From Flavipsychrobacter sp. (lineage in GTDB: Bacteria > Bacteroidota > Bacteroidia > Chitinophagales > Chitinophagaceae): a stretch of DNA of 64,000 nucleotides. Of this stretch, positions 41,062 to 52,200 are shown piece by piece. The translations under genes were made by a program, and so were the position numbers. Under the pieces are notes generated by a model. The model was given only the letters and a program-made list of their open reading frames with translations. It made no database searches and was not told the DNA's origin. The stretch lies in assembly GCA_016786665.1 (NCBI GenBank), contig JAEUVZ010000076.1:1-64000 (forward strand). Direction: 5' to 3'. Within the stretch, counting starts at the first letter, position 1. Each line of letters starts with the position of its first letter.

Positions 41062-44000
41062 TTGAGGTTTAGGATTGGAGTAATTTATATATGTATGTTT
41101 TTTGCAAGCCTGCTTGTAGGCTTGCAGGCTCATGCCCAGAAGACGGGCACTAATAAGCGTGCGCAGCAGATAATGGACTCTACCCGCAAAGCCCAGGAGG
41201 CGCTGCGGGCAGCCCAGCAGAAGGAGCGGGAGCGCATAACCGATAGCACCAAGACGGCCCGGGCACGTATTGCCGATAGTACCAAAGCATCGCGGGAGCG
41301 GATAGCCGACAGCGTAGCCAAGGTAAGGGCGCGCAAAGCCGACAGCCTGGCCGACATACGGAAATATAAAGACAGCAGGCGCTACAGAGACAGCGTAACC
41401 CGGGCACGGGAGCGGGTAGCAGACAGTATAAAGCAAGAGCGACAACTGGTACTGGACGCACAGAAGGCAGAGCGGCAGGCAATAACCGACAGTATAGTAG
41501 CGGTGCGCAAAGCGGCCCTGGATAGTACCCGTGCGGTGCAGAAACAGCGGAGCGACTCCCTGGAACTGGTGCGAAAGTATAAGGAAAGCAAACGATACCG
41601 GGACAGCGTGGGTATAGTGCGGCAAAACAGGATGGACAGCATAACGGCGATGCGCAAGCACGTAAACGATAGCATATCGGCGTACCGGAAGCACCTGACC
41701 GACAGCGCCACCGCCTCTCGCAAAGCAATACTGGACAGTACCATGGCTGTGCGCAAAGCCGCGGCAGATAGTATGACCGCCGCGCGTAAAGCCCGCGCCG
41801 ACAGCCTGCTGGTAGTAAAGGAAAAGCGCGATAAGCTCCGAAAGCAGGAAGAGGACAAGAAGATAAAGAAGATGAACCTGGCCCTGGAGCTGAAGATGAA
41901 GAAAAAGCAGTCGGAGTGGACCAATGAGAAAATGCTGAAAAAGAAGTGGTCGGCACCCCGGCAATTGGTACAGAATACCTTTACCCGCTATAATTATTAC
42001 TTCAATGCCCGGAATAAAATGGCTGAGGCGCACGCGAATATGGAGCGCGTGGTGCGGGAGAATTATGATACGATGATAGCCCTATATCCGTTCAATCCCA
42101 ACCGGGATTCCTCGCTGATGGCGGCGGATATGGACAGTATCATCAGCAAGGTATCGGTAGGGATACAGATACACGACCCTCGCACGAAGTGGGGTGATGA
42201 CCTCTACCTGCTGCTGGGTGAGGCTTATTACTTTAAAGGAGATTATAAGAACGCATCCATCGCGTTCCGCTACATAATAGGCATGGACAAGCGGAACAAG
42301 AAGAAGAAGGGTAGCAGCGGCGGGTATGCGCGACGCTCGAAAGAACAGGCCTCCATACTGGAAGAAGATAAAGAAACGGCGCTCGACTTCCTGAAACATA
42401 AGAGTGTGAATAACGATGCCATTCTCTGGCTCTCGCGGACATTTACCCAAGCCGGGCAGCCCGAGAACGGCGAAGCCGTGATAGACCTGGTGGCATCGGA
42501 CCCGAAATTTCCGGAGAACCTGAAAGGGAAGCTGGCTATGGCGCGCGCCTTCCTGATGCTGTACAATAACAACATTAAAGAAGCCTCTGACCAACTGAAG
42601 ATAGCCGCCAACGATGAATACCTTACAAAAGAGCAGCGTCAGCGGGCAGCCTACCTGAATGGCCAGATACTGCAACAGGATGGCAACTATGCGGCGGCTA
42701 CGGAAAGCTTCCAGAAGACACTGGACCTGCACCCGAACATAGACATGGACTTCTATGCCCGTAAGAACATAGCATTCAACACCATGTACTCCGGCAACGG
42801 GCAGGAGCAAGCCATCGCATCGCTGAAAAAAATACTGAAAGACTATAAATACCTCTCGTATTACGAACAGGTGTATTACCTGCTGGGACGACTGGCAGCC
42901 AACAGCGGCAGCTCTTCGGATGCGATAGCCTACCTGCAGAAGAGTACCGCATCCGCAAAATCTACAAAGAAGCAAAAGGCAATATCGTTCGCTACCATGG
43001 GTAATATTTACTACCGTGAGGGCGACTATATAGCGGCGAAGTCGGCTTACGACAGTTCTGCACTGCTGGCAAAGAACGCCCCTGACGACAAAGATGTGAT
43101 AGAGGCCGTTCGCCGCAGCCAGGCGCTGGATGCCGTTACAGGGCCCTATACCATCATAAAAACCCAGGACAGCCTGCTGGCGCTCGCCTCTATGAGCGAG
43201 AAAGAACAGCGCGCCGCTGTACGGAAATACCTGAGAGAACTGGAGCGCCAGCGGCAGGACAGTATCTTTAACGCCGAGAACGCGGGACTGAATAACCTGG
43301 TGCAAAATGACAATGTGAATATGCAGCAGGGTGGTGGTGGTGCCGGCTGGTACTTCTCTAACCCTACACAGATGAAAAAAGGCCAGTCGGAATTTAAGCG
43401 CCTGTGGGGCAATCGCCCGCTGGTAGATAACTGGCGGAGGACCTCGGCTATCGGCTTCGTGAGCAACGGCGCTAACAATAACAACGATAATGCCGACGAA
43501 ACATCGATAGACGAAAATGGCGTGGAGCTGGACGCTAACGGCTTCCCTACGGAGCAGAGCCTGCTGGCCGGCCTCCCCACCACGCCGGAACGCCAGGCCC
43601 GCGCGAACAAGCTGATGCAGAAGGCATACCTGGACCTGGGCGATGCCTATGTAATGAACCTGGAAGATTACCAACTGGCGGGTAAAGCGCTGGATACCCT
43701 GGTGGTACGGTATCCGCAGCACGAGGATAAACCGCGGGAGATATACCTGCGCTACATAATGGCTATGCGCCAGAACAAGATGCAGGATGCACAGCGGTAC
43801 AGCCAGCAATTGCAGCAGCAGTTCCCTAACAGCCAGTACGCCGCCCTGGTGAAACCCACCGAAGACGGCAACAACCTCTACAATACCGCACCGGGTAAGG
43901 AAGGTGTGGCCAACTACTACGACGCCACCTACAGCCTGCTGCTGCAGCGCCAGTATACCGAAGTGCTGGAGCGCATCAAGACGGCCCGCCAGCAATACAA

Positions 44001-44673
44001 AGACCCCCGCTACGAAAAACGCTTCCGGGTAATGGAAGGGGTGGCACTGGCCGGCTCCGGAAAGATGGAACAGGCCGATACGCTGCTGCGTGACTTTATA
44101 AAAGCCAATGCTACCGATACCTTACGCCCCTGGGCCGAGGCCGTGCTGGAGTACATAGCCAAAGACAAGCCGAAAACCCCTGTGCCGGATACCGCCAACA
44201 CAGGCACCGCTAAGCCGCTGCCACAGGTAACCAACACTACCATAAACACCAATACCGACATAGACGGAAACGTAACGATAGCACAGCCTTCCGGCGAAGT
44301 GCCGAAGATATTTGCCTATAAGCCCGAAAAGCAGCACTTCCTGCTCTTCTCGTTCCCCGGCATGCAAGGCAGGGCTATGGGCGTGAAGTCGGCCATAGGC
44401 GACTTCAATAATTTCCGGTATAAGGAAGAGAGCCTCAGTACCGGCATAGATATGCTGAGCAAGACCGAAGGCGTGGTGTACGTGAAGAAATTCACCAATG
44501 CGGCCAAGGCTAAGGACTACATGACGGCGCTGAGAGCGGCCAGCCAGATATTCCGCGAGTACCAGACGAGCGAATACCAGCTATTCATTATTTCGGAAGA
44601 CAATTACCAGAAACTCCTGTCGGACCACAGTACGCAGGCGTACCTGAATTTCTACAAGTTCTATTACAAATAG
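41062..44673 (+). CDS. SprE/PorW-like TPR protein with a long hendecad-repeat stalk
   Basis: A 1203-residue exported protein. Starting at TTG 41062 gives RFRIGVIYICMFFASLLVGL and cleavage near AHAQ; an ATG at 41095 would lack a basic N-terminus. Residues 39-258 are an unusual repeat with DS every 11 residues. Residues 300-1060 are TPR-like, beginning FTRYNYYFNARNKM and GDDLYLLLGEAYYFKGDYKNA, which matches SprE/PorW of the type IX secretion and gliding apparatus. Residues about 1085-1203 form the C-terminal domain with FLLFSFPGMQ, IGDFNNFRYKEESL and YQLFIISEDNYQKLL. The family predicts a periplasmic T9SS component; three T9SS cargo proteins lie in this window. No lipobox cysteine follows the signal peptide, unlike classic SprE. 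Confidence 0.75.
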   Translation: MRFRIGVIYICMFFASLLVGLQAHAQKTGTNKRAQQIMDSTRKAQEALRAAQQKERERITDSTKTARARIADSTKASRERIADSVAKVRARKADSLADIRKYKDSRRYRDSVTRARERVADSIKQERQLVLDAQKAERQAITDSIVAVRKAALDSTRAVQKQRSDSLELVRKYKESKRYRDSVGIVRQNRMDSITAMRKHVNDSISAYRKHLTDSATASRKAILDSTMAVRKAAADSMTAARKARADSLLVVKEKRDKLRKQEEDKKIKKMNLALELKMKKKQSEWTNEKMLKKKWSAPRQLVQNTFTRYNYYFNARNKMAEAHANMERVVRENYDTMIALYPFNPNRDSSLMAADMDSIISKVSVGIQIHDPRTKWGDDLYLLLGEAYYFKGDYKNASIAFRYIIGMDKRNKKKKGSSGGYARRSKEQASILEEDKETALDFLKHKSVNNDAILWLSRTFTQAGQPENGEAVIDLVASDPKFPENLKGKLAMARAFLMLYNNNIKEASDQLKIAANDEYLTKEQRQRAAYLNGQILQQDGNYAAATESFQKTLDLHPNIDMDFYARKNIAFNTMYSGNGQEQAIASLKKILKDYKYLSYYEQVYYLLGRLAANSGSSSDAIAYLQKSTASAKSTKKQKAISFATMGNIYYREGDYIAAKSAYDSSALLAKNAPDDKDVIEAVRRSQALDAVTGPYTIIKTQDSLLALASMSEKEQRAAVRKYLRELERQRQDSIFNAENAGLNNLVQNDNVNMQQGGGGAGWYFSNPTQMKKGQSEFKRLWGNRPLVDNWRRTSAIGFVSNGANNNNDNADETSIDENGVELDANGFPTEQSLLAGLPTTPERQARANKLMQKAYLDLGDAYVMNLEDYQLAGKALDTLVVRYPQHEDKPREIYLRYIMAMRQNKMQDAQRYSQQLQQQFPNSQYAALVKPTEDGNNLYNTAPGKEGVANYYDATYSLLLQRQYTEVLERIKTARQQYKDPRYEKRFRVMEGVALAGSGKMEQADTLLRDFIKANATDTLRPWAEAVLEYIAKDKPKTPVPDTANTGTAKPLPQVTNTTINTNTDIDGNVTIAQPSGEVPKIFAYKPEKQHFLLFSFPGMQGRAMGVKSAIGDFNNFRYKEESLSTGIDMLSKTEGVVYVKKFTNAAKAKDYMTALRAASQIFREYQTSEYQLFIISEDNYQKLLSDHSTQAYLNFYKFYYK
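41176..41835 (+). repeat. 33-bp (11-residue) tandem repeat region in the SprE-like gene
   Basis: The repeat encodes DS at residues 61, 72, 83, 94, then 110, 121, (DA) 132, 143, 154, 165, then 181, 192, 203, 214, 225, 236 and 247: a strict 11-residue period with two 16-residue units at 94-109 (DSLADIRKYKDSRRYR) and 165-180 (DSLELVRKYKESKRYR), 71 residues apart. At DNA level units vary in codon use, so selection acts on the protein. Confidence 0.85.
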
Positions 44674-44758
44674 CGTTAGCGGCGGGCTGAATACTTCCCG
44701 GGTGGCCCCAGCGATACTTTTATCATTTTATTGACGGGTGTTTTTGAACACAAATGCG

Positions 44759-44776
44759 CTAATTTTCGTAAATTAG
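44759..44776. promoter_or_regulatory. Palindrome upstream of the RelA/SpoT gene
   Basis: CTAATTT-TCGT-AAATTAG is a perfect 7-bp inverted repeat with a 4-base loop, ending 16 bases before the ATG at 44793. It contains TAATTTTC, one base off the -7 promoter consensus, so it may combine promoter and operator. Confidence 0.4.
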
Positions 44777-44792
44777 GATAGGACAATCATAT

Positions 44793-47039
44793 ATGCAGAC
44801 AGTAACTACGGCCGTATACAACAAGAACGAGGAAGAAGAGAAGAAACTCATATTGCGAGAGTACCGCGCCCTGCTACGGGCCCTGAAGCAACGGATAAAA
44901 AAAGGAGATAAGCGGCTCATCCGCCGGGCCTTTGAAATATCGGTGGACGCGCATAAAGATATGCGGCGAAAATCGGGCGAGCCCTATATTCTTCATCCGC
45001 TGGCGGTAGCGCGCATAGTAGTGGAGGAGATAGGCCTGGGGGTAACCTCGTCTATCTGCGCGCTGCTGCACGATGTGGTAGAAGATACCGAGATAACGCT
45101 GGAAGACATAGAGCGGGAATTTGGCGAGAAGTATGTGAAGATAATAGACGGGCTCACCAAAATATCGAACGTGGTAGACCTGCGGGCTGATACCACGGTG
45201 CAGGCCGAGAACTTCCGGAAAATACTGCTTACCCTGGCGGATGACCCTCGGGTGATATTGATAAAAATGGCCGACCGCCTGCACAACATGCGGACGCTGG
45301 GCAGCATGAGCCGTGAGAAGCAACTGAAAATATCCTCGGAGACCACGTACATTTATTCGCCGCTGGCCCACCGCCTGGGTTTGTACGAGATAAAATCGGA
45401 ACTGGAAGACCTGGCCCTGAAGTACACCCAGCCCGAGGTGTATATGGAAATTGCCAAAGGCCTGAAAGAAACCAAGCGAGACCGCACCCGATACATTAAC
45501 GAGTTTATAAAACCTATAAAAGAAGAACTGCAAACGCAGGGGTTCAACTTCGAGATATACGGCCGGCCTAAGGCGATACACTCTATTTGGAACAAGATGC
45601 GCTCCAAACACGTGTCGTTTGAAGAGGTGTATGACTTATTCGCCATACGCATTATTGTGAAATCGACACCGGAGCGGGAAAAAGAGGATTGCTGGAAGGT
45701 GTACTCGGTAGTGACGAATTTTTATCGCCCCAGCCCCGACCGCCTGCGCGACTGGATAAGCGTACCGAAGGGTAATGGATATGAAGCGCTGCACACTACG
45801 GTAATGGGCAATGGCGGCCGCTGGGTGGAAGTGCAGGTACGCTCGGCACGGATGAATGAAATAGCCGAAAAAGGCCTGGCCGCCCACTGGAAGTATAAAG
45901 AAGGCGCCCCCAGCCAACAGGAAAGCAAGCTGGATGCCTGGCTGCACCATCTGCGTGACATACTGAACAACCCTGATACCGATACGCTTGACTTCCTGCA
46001 GGACTTCAAGCTCGATCTGTTTACAGAAGAAATATACATCTACACGCCGAAGGGCGAAATGCGGGTATTGCCCAAAGGGGCTACCGCGCTGGACTTTGCA
46101 TTCGATATTCACTCTGAGCTGGGTGCCAAGTGCATCGGGGCTAAGGTGAATTACCGGCTGGTGCCGCTCAGCCATGTATTGAAAACCGGAGACCAGGTAG
46201 AAATCATCACTTCGTCGAAGCAAAAGCCATCGGAAGACTGGCTGAGCTTTGTGACCACCGCCAAGGCTAAATCGCGCATAAAGTATTACCTGAAGGAAGA
46301 GAAGCGCACCATAGCCGAGGATGGCAAGGCGATGGTGCAGCGTAAACTGGACCACATGAAGCTGCCGGCCTCGCCGCACAACCTTAATGAGCTGTGCCTC
46401 TTCTACAAAAAGCCTTCGCTGCTTGATTTGTATTATGGCGTTGCCGTGGGCAGCATAGACCTGAAAACGATAAAAGAACTGGTGGTTACCGGCGATAAGC
46501 TGCACCAGCCGGTGAAGGAAGTAAAGGAAATAAAAGAACCGAAAGAGCCGGGCAAACAGAAATCGTCTAAGGCGGGGCCTGAGCTGATCATTTTTGGAGA
46601 AAGCTCTGATAAGATAAAATACAAACTGGCGCAGTGCTGCCAGCCCATACCGGGCGATGATGTATTCGGTTTTATCACCTCAGGAGAAGGCTTGAAGATA
46701 CACCGCACTGACTGCCCTAATGCCGCGCAACTGCTGGCGCACTACGGCCACAGGGTGGTGAAGACCAAGTGGGCGAAGAACAAAGAAATCTCGTTCCTTA
46801 CCGGTGTGCGCATACTGGGGCTGGATGAAGTGGGCATGATACAGAAAATAACCAATGTAATATCGAGCGACCTGAATATGAACATGCGCTCTATAAGTAT
46901 AGAGACCAAAGACGGTGTATTTGACGGGACTATAATGGTGTACGTTCATGACAGGGAGGAACTGGATGAACTCTGCCAAAAATTAGCCGCTGTAGACGGG
47001 GTAAATAAAATAGAACGCCTGGAGGCCCAGGAAGAGTAG
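44793..47039 (+). CDS. Bifunctional (p)ppGpp synthetase/hydrolase, RelA/SpoT family
   Basis: A 748-residue Rel/SpoT protein that makes and degrades the stringent-response alarmone. The hydrolase HD domain (about 45-200) has HPLAVARIVVEEI and ALLHDVVEDTE with H93/D94 intact. The synthetase domain (about 240-360) has IYGRPKAIHSIWNKM and YDLFAIRIIV. Then TGS (about 410-470, YTPKGEMRVLPKGATALDFA), a helical and zinc-finger-like region with CCQPIPGDDVFGFIT, and a C-terminal ACT domain (GVRILGLDEVGMIQKI). The intact HD and synthetase residues predict both activities. A short palindrome lies upstream. It precedes the M32 peptidase by 54 bp. Confidence 0.96.
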   Translation: MQTVTTAVYNKNEEEEKKLILREYRALLRALKQRIKKGDKRLIRRAFEISVDAHKDMRRKSGEPYILHPLAVARIVVEEIGLGVTSSICALLHDVVEDTEITLEDIEREFGEKYVKIIDGLTKISNVVDLRADTTVQAENFRKILLTLADDPRVILIKMADRLHNMRTLGSMSREKQLKISSETTYIYSPLAHRLGLYEIKSELEDLALKYTQPEVYMEIAKGLKETKRDRTRYINEFIKPIKEELQTQGFNFEIYGRPKAIHSIWNKMRSKHVSFEEVYDLFAIRIIVKSTPEREKEDCWKVYSVVTNFYRPSPDRLRDWISVPKGNGYEALHTTVMGNGGRWVEVQVRSARMNEIAEKGLAAHWKYKEGAPSQQESKLDAWLHHLRDILNNPDTDTLDFLQDFKLDLFTEEIYIYTPKGEMRVLPKGATALDFAFDIHSELGAKCIGAKVNYRLVPLSHVLKTGDQVEIITSSKQKPSEDWLSFVTTAKAKSRIKYYLKEEKRTIAEDGKAMVQRKLDHMKLPASPHNLNELCLFYKKPSLLDLYYGVAVGSIDLKTIKELVVTGDKLHQPVKEVKEIKEPKEPGKQKSSKAGPELIIFGESSDKIKYKLAQCCQPIPGDDVFGFITSGEGLKIHRTDCPNAAQLLAHYGHRVVKTKWAKNKEISFLTGVRILGLDEVGMIQKITNVISSDLNMNMRSISIETKDGVFDGTIMVYVHDREELDELCQKLAAVDGVNKIERLEAQEE

Positions 47040-47093
47040 TTTCTGAACCGGGATAAACTGATTTAAGCGAATATAAAAGACCTTTTAGTGTAG

Positions 47094-48593
47094 ATGAATA
47101 CGAAAGAACTGTACTCAGAATATAAAGACATTACCCAGCGTGCGGCAGACCTGAACTATGCTTCGGCGGTGCTGCAATGGGACCAGGAAGTATATATGCC
47201 GCCCAAAGGGTTTCCTTTCAGGGGCAGGCAACTGGCTACACTGGCGGCACAAGCGCATGAATGGCTGACCAGCGACAAGTATGGCGACCTGCTGCTGCGC
47301 CTTTCTGACGCGGAAGGACTTACCGAAGACGAAGCACACAATGTTCGCCTCAGCCGGGAGGACTATGAAAAGAACCGGAAGCTGACCACCGACTTTATAG
47401 AAAAAATAACCAACCAGACCAGCGCCAGTTACGATGCCTGGATACGGGCGCGCAAGGAGAACAACTACAGCGTATATGCCGGTGAACTAGGCAAGATGAT
47501 AGCGCTCAAGAAGCAGCAGGCCGACCTCTACGGGTATGAAGGGCATCCCTACAACGCACTGCTGGATGACTATGAGAAAGATATTTCCGTAGCGGTACTG
47601 GACCCGGTGTTTGAGGGGGTACGGGCCAACCTGCCGGGCTTGCTGGATAAGATAAAGGCTACTACCCAGGTAGATGACAGCGTGATGGAAGGGAACTATC
47701 CGCGCCAGCCGCAATGGGATTTTTCCGTAGATGTGCTGCGGAAGATGGGCTACGATATGGAGGCCGGCCGCCAGGATATTTCGGAGCATCCGTTTACCAC
47801 CTCGTTCGCGCCCACCGATGTACGGGTGACCACACGGGTAGACGAGCGCAACTTCGCCTCGCTGCTGTGGAGCACTATACACGAGGGCGGCCACGCCCTC
47901 TACGAACAGGGCCTGCCGGAAGCGCAATACGGTTTGCCACTGGGCGCGGCGGCGTCGCTTTCCATACACGAATCGCAATCGCGGCTGTGGGAAAACTGTG
48001 TAGGCCGCAGTCTTCCTTTCTGGCGTTGTTTCTACCCGATGCTGCAGCAATATTTCCCCTCCCAACTGAGGGATATTTCGCTGGACGCCTTCTACAAAGC
48101 CATGAATAAGGTAGCACCTTCGCTCATCCGCACCGAGGCTGATGAGCTCACATACCATTTTCATGTAATGATACGTTATGAAATAGAGAAGTCGGTACTG
48201 GACGGCAGCGTGAAGGCGCCTGAACTGGGTGAGGTATGGAATGAACAATACCGTAAGTACCTAGGCGTTTCCGCGCCCGACGATAAGCAGGGCGTGCTGC
48301 AGGATGTGCACTGGTCGCACGGCAGCTTCGGGTATTTCCCTACTTATTCGCTGGGCAGCTTCTATGCCGCGCAGTTCTTTGAGCAGGCGGAAAAGGAACT
48401 GCCGGGGCTGGTAAGTGACATGGAAGCCGGAAGCATGCACGAATTATTGCAATGGCTGCGCGGCAAGGTGCATGTACACGGACGTAAATACCGATCGGAA
48501 GAACTGTGCCAGCGCATTACGGGCAGGGGGCTGGATGTATCATCTTTCCTCCGGTATGCCGAGCGTAAATATGCCGGCATCTATGATTTTTAG
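47094..48593 (+). CDS. M32 family metallocarboxypeptidase
   Basis: A 499-residue zinc carboxypeptidase of the Taq/Pfu type. The metal motif is STIHEGGHALYEQGLP (His263, Glu264, His267), followed by IHESQSRLWEN, which supplies the third ligand and is invariant in M32. Downstream YPMLQQYFPSQL, TEADELTYHFHVMIRYEIEK and a C-terminal GRKYRSEELCQRITG are also typical. It removes C-terminal residues from peptides in the cytoplasm. No signal peptide. It is 54 bp after relA and 14 bp before the next gene, so may be transcribed with both. Confidence 0.95.
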   Translation: MNTKELYSEYKDITQRAADLNYASAVLQWDQEVYMPPKGFPFRGRQLATLAAQAHEWLTSDKYGDLLLRLSDAEGLTEDEAHNVRLSREDYEKNRKLTTDFIEKITNQTSASYDAWIRARKENNYSVYAGELGKMIALKKQQADLYGYEGHPYNALLDDYEKDISVAVLDPVFEGVRANLPGLLDKIKATTQVDDSVMEGNYPRQPQWDFSVDVLRKMGYDMEAGRQDISEHPFTTSFAPTDVRVTTRVDERNFASLLWSTIHEGGHALYEQGLPEAQYGLPLGAAASLSIHESQSRLWENCVGRSLPFWRCFYPMLQQYFPSQLRDISLDAFYKAMNKVAPSLIRTEADELTYHFHVMIRYEIEKSVLDGSVKAPELGEVWNEQYRKYLGVSAPDDKQGVLQDVHWSHGSFGYFPTYSLGSFYAAQFFEQAEKELPGLVSDMEAGSMHELLQWLRGKVHVHGRKYRSEELCQRITGRGLDVSSFLRYAERKYAGIYDF

Positions 48594-48607
48594 ATAAAAG
48601 GTTTTAT

Positions 48608-49102
48608 TTGACCACCGCGATAGTACGATATACGGAGCCACTGGAATTGAAAGAAGTGAGCTTCCTGCTGGAAAAAGCCCAGCGGGATAAAAAGGTGTAC
48701 TACAAAATATTCCGGGTGCTGATGATAGCGAGTTTTGTATTCCCGTTCATCGGCTCGTGGTACCGGGCGTTTGAGGGGGCACCCAATGCGTTCTCGCTGG
48801 GGCGTTTTTTCGTTAGCACGGGTATACTGCTCGCTATTTCGTTTACGGCTATGTGGTTCGCCTACAAGGTGAACCTGGGCAAACTGCAAGCTGACCTCCG
48901 CAGCCGAACCAAAACAGTAGAGACCGCTCATATACTACGCAAGGCATACATGCACCGGAATGACGCGTATTACTTTTACATAGCATCGCCCAATAAGATG
49001 AGCATACAGGTGAGTAATGAAGATTACCACCGGCTGGATATAGGTGACGAAGTGAATATTGAATACTATACTCATTCCAAACTGTACCTGGGTTATTTTT
49101 AG
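48608..49102 (+). CDS. Two-helix membrane protein of unknown function, TTG start
   Basis: A 164-residue protein starting at TTG 48608, the only plausible start before the first helix. A cytoplasmic N-terminal helix of about 30 residues leads to two membrane helices (FRVLMIASFVFPFIGSW; FFVSTGILLAISFTAMWF) and a C-terminal beta-rich soluble domain of about 70 residues (AYYFYIASPNKMSIQVSNED, IGDEVNIEYYTHS). Not recognised. It follows the M32 gene by 14 bp and is probably co-transcribed. Confidence 0.68.
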   Translation: MTTAIVRYTEPLELKEVSFLLEKAQRDKKVYYKIFRVLMIASFVFPFIGSWYRAFEGAPNAFSLGRFFVSTGILLAISFTAMWFAYKVNLGKLQADLRSRTKTVETAHILRKAYMHRNDAYYFYIASPNKMSIQVSNEDYHRLDIGDEVNIEYYTHSKLYLGYF

Positions 49103-49272
49103 ATTGCGGTGAAGGGTACCAGGCTTCGGGATGAATAAGCCAGCGGATGCAGTACTAAATATCTTTCCTGAGAGTTATATACATCAATGCCCGCTGCTGC
49201 GATTTTTGCTATTTCGGCAACTTTTAGGCCGGTGGCGGGTTAATATTTCCCTACAACCATTTACTTTGTATC

Positions 49273-52200
49273 ATGAAGCTATTTTCAGCCCTCTTAAGTA
49301 TGCTGCTGCCCTTAGGTGCCGCAGCGCAAACGTACTGGCAACAAAAGGTGGATACCCGTATCAACGTGATACTGGACGACACCGCCCATACCCTTACCGG
49401 CGATGTGAGCATAGACTATACCAACAACTCCCCCGATACGCTCTATTACCTGTATATGCACCTGTGGCCCAACGGCTACGCCAGCGACCGCACCGCCTTT
49501 GCGGAGCAGATGGCCGAGAACGGCGAAACTGATTTCTACTTTTCCAAAGCCAAGCGCGGCAGCATATCCGATATTGCCTTTACGGTCAATGGCCGCTCCG
49601 TGGGTTATTATTCCGCCCGCAATATTCCTGATGTGGCCCGCATAGACTTACAGGAGCCACTGCCGCCCGGCGGCAAGCTGCAAATAGAGACCCCTTTCGT
49701 GGTGAAGATACCGGAGGTGACCTCGCGCCTGGGCCACAGCAAGCAGGCTTATTTTATATCGCAGTGGTTCCCTAAGCCCGCTGTATATGACCGCAAAGGC
49801 TGGCACCCTATGCCTTACCTGAACTACGGAGAATTCTTCAGCGAAATAGGCAGCTACGATGTGAAGATAACCCTGCCGAAGAACTACGTTGTTATGGCCA
49901 CCGGCAATTGCCTGGATGAGTCGGAAAATACGTGGCTGGATGAACTGGCAGCTACTCCGTTCCCTTCCGATACCCTGTACAACAATACGTGGCCGGAAAG
50001 CAGCAGCGAACTGAAGACGCTCCACTTTCACGAGGATAATGTACACGACTTTGCGTGGTTTGCTGATAAGCGCTGGGTGGTGCGGAAAGATACCGCCGTG
50101 AACCCGGGAACAGGCACGGAAGTGATGTGCTACGCCGCATTTCTGCCTAAGTCGCAGGCATACTGGTCTAAAGCGGCTTATTACCTGAAATATACCATCG
50201 ATAGCTACGGAGGTGAAGTAGGGCCCTATCCCTACAAAACAATAAAAGCCATAGAAGGAGATATGCATGCCGGTGGCGGCATGGAGTACCCTACCGTTAC
50301 CATTATAGACCGCGATGCCCGGTATATGCTGAAGACCGTCATTATACACGAGGCGGGGCACAACTGGTTTTATGGCATACTGGCCACCAATGAGCGCGAC
50401 CACGCGTGGATGGACGAGGGAATGAACACCCTGTATGAACAGAAAGCTACCGCCAACTACTGGAACTACGATACTAGTTGGAAGGCGGCGCGTGACTCAC
50501 TGATGGCTAAGCGGCTGGCGGACGGGAAACCTGCGCTGAATACCACCAAAGCGGGTGATATGTACCGGAAGACCGGGGAGGAATCGCTACTGTACTACCA
50601 TGAAACGGGCGTGCATACCGACCAGGCGCTGGAGCAGACATCGGCCAACTTCACTGAGCTGAACTATGGTATAGATGTATATTATAAGACGGCGCTAATG
50701 CTTACCTGGCTGGAGCAATACATGGGGGCCGACAGCTTTAAGGCTGGTATGCAGGACTATTACAACACCTGGAACCACAAGCACCCTTACCCGGAAGACT
50801 TCCGGGTGTGTATGGCCCGGCATACCAGCAAAGACATTGGCTGGTTCTTTGAGTCGGTGCTGCATACCGATAAGCGCGTAGACTATAAAATTGGGAAGGT
50901 AACCGGTGATGAAGTGCGGGTGAAGAACAATTCGGGTTTTGCGGCGCCTGCTTACGTGGTGGCCTACCAACGCGACAGTGCGATGGGCCGCATATGGTCG
51001 GAGCCGTTTGACGGGGTGACCACACTGCGCATACCTGACAGCCTGAAAGACTGGACCAGCCTGCGGGTAGGTATGTATGTGCCGGAAGGGAAGCGCCAGA
51101 ACAGCGTGTACCACCGTTCCGGGTTGTTTCGCCGGGGAGCGCCCGCTTTGAAGCCTTTCTTTGGCTGGGGTTATGGCGAGAAGTATAAGACGTTCGTGCT
51201 GCCGTCGCTGGGCTTTAATAATTATGATGGGTTTAAGCTGGGCCTGGCGTTCCATAATCTTACTGTTCCCGAAAACAGGTTCCGTTATGTGCTGAGCCCT
51301 ATGTGGGGATTCCGTTCCAAAGCGCCCGTGGGTGCGGGTTCGGTAGGCTATAGCTGGTTTGGCGATGGACTCTTTAAAGAAATACTGGCGCAGGTAGATG
51401 TCAAGTCGTTCCATTACGATAACAGCTCACTCAATATTAGCGATCCGCTGAGTGCGCGCTACATAAAAGTAGCCCCTTCGCTCAGCTTCCGGCTGAACGA
51501 GCGCAACCTCCGCAGCCCGGTCACCCGTACCATTACGCTAAAGGGCTACAGCATACAGGAAGAACTCTTCAACTTTACCATGAACCCGGCGGACAGCCTT
51601 TTCCGGCCTTCGCTCTACAGCCAGCAGAACCTGTATGGGTTGCTGCGCTACCAGCACCGGAACGACCGTACGTTCAATCCCTTCAGCTATGGTGCGGAGG
51701 GGCAGTTTAACGGGGATTTCGTGAAGCTCTCGGCCGAGGGAAAACTACGTATCGACTATTTTGTGAAAAACAAAGCGCTGCGCCTGCGCGCCTTTGCCGG
51801 AAAGTTCTTTGAACTGAACAATACCCCGGATATCAGCCGCTACTACCTGAACAGCACCTACACCGGTGATAAAGACTACCTCTACGATGGCACCTATGTG
51901 GGCCGTACCGAACAGAGTGGGGTAGGCTCCCGGCAAGTGGCTATGATGGAAGGTGGCTTCAAAATACCCACACCGCTGTATGCATCGCAGTTAGGCCGCT
52001 CCGATAACTGGTTGTTTGCGGCTAACCTCTCTACCGATATCCCAAAAATACCGTTGGTACGCCTGTTCCTGGATGTGGGTACGTTCGCTAACGCCCAGAA
52101 TCTGAACCCCAGCGGGCAGAAGCTACTCTACGATGCGGGTTTTGAAATAGCGCTGCCCTATGATATTATATCTGTTTACTTCCCGGTGGTGATGAGCAAG

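Noticed and set aside
42082-43995. 637-codon open frame on the minus strand
   Set aside because: Antisense to the SprE-like gene, which has strong family features; the minus frame has none.
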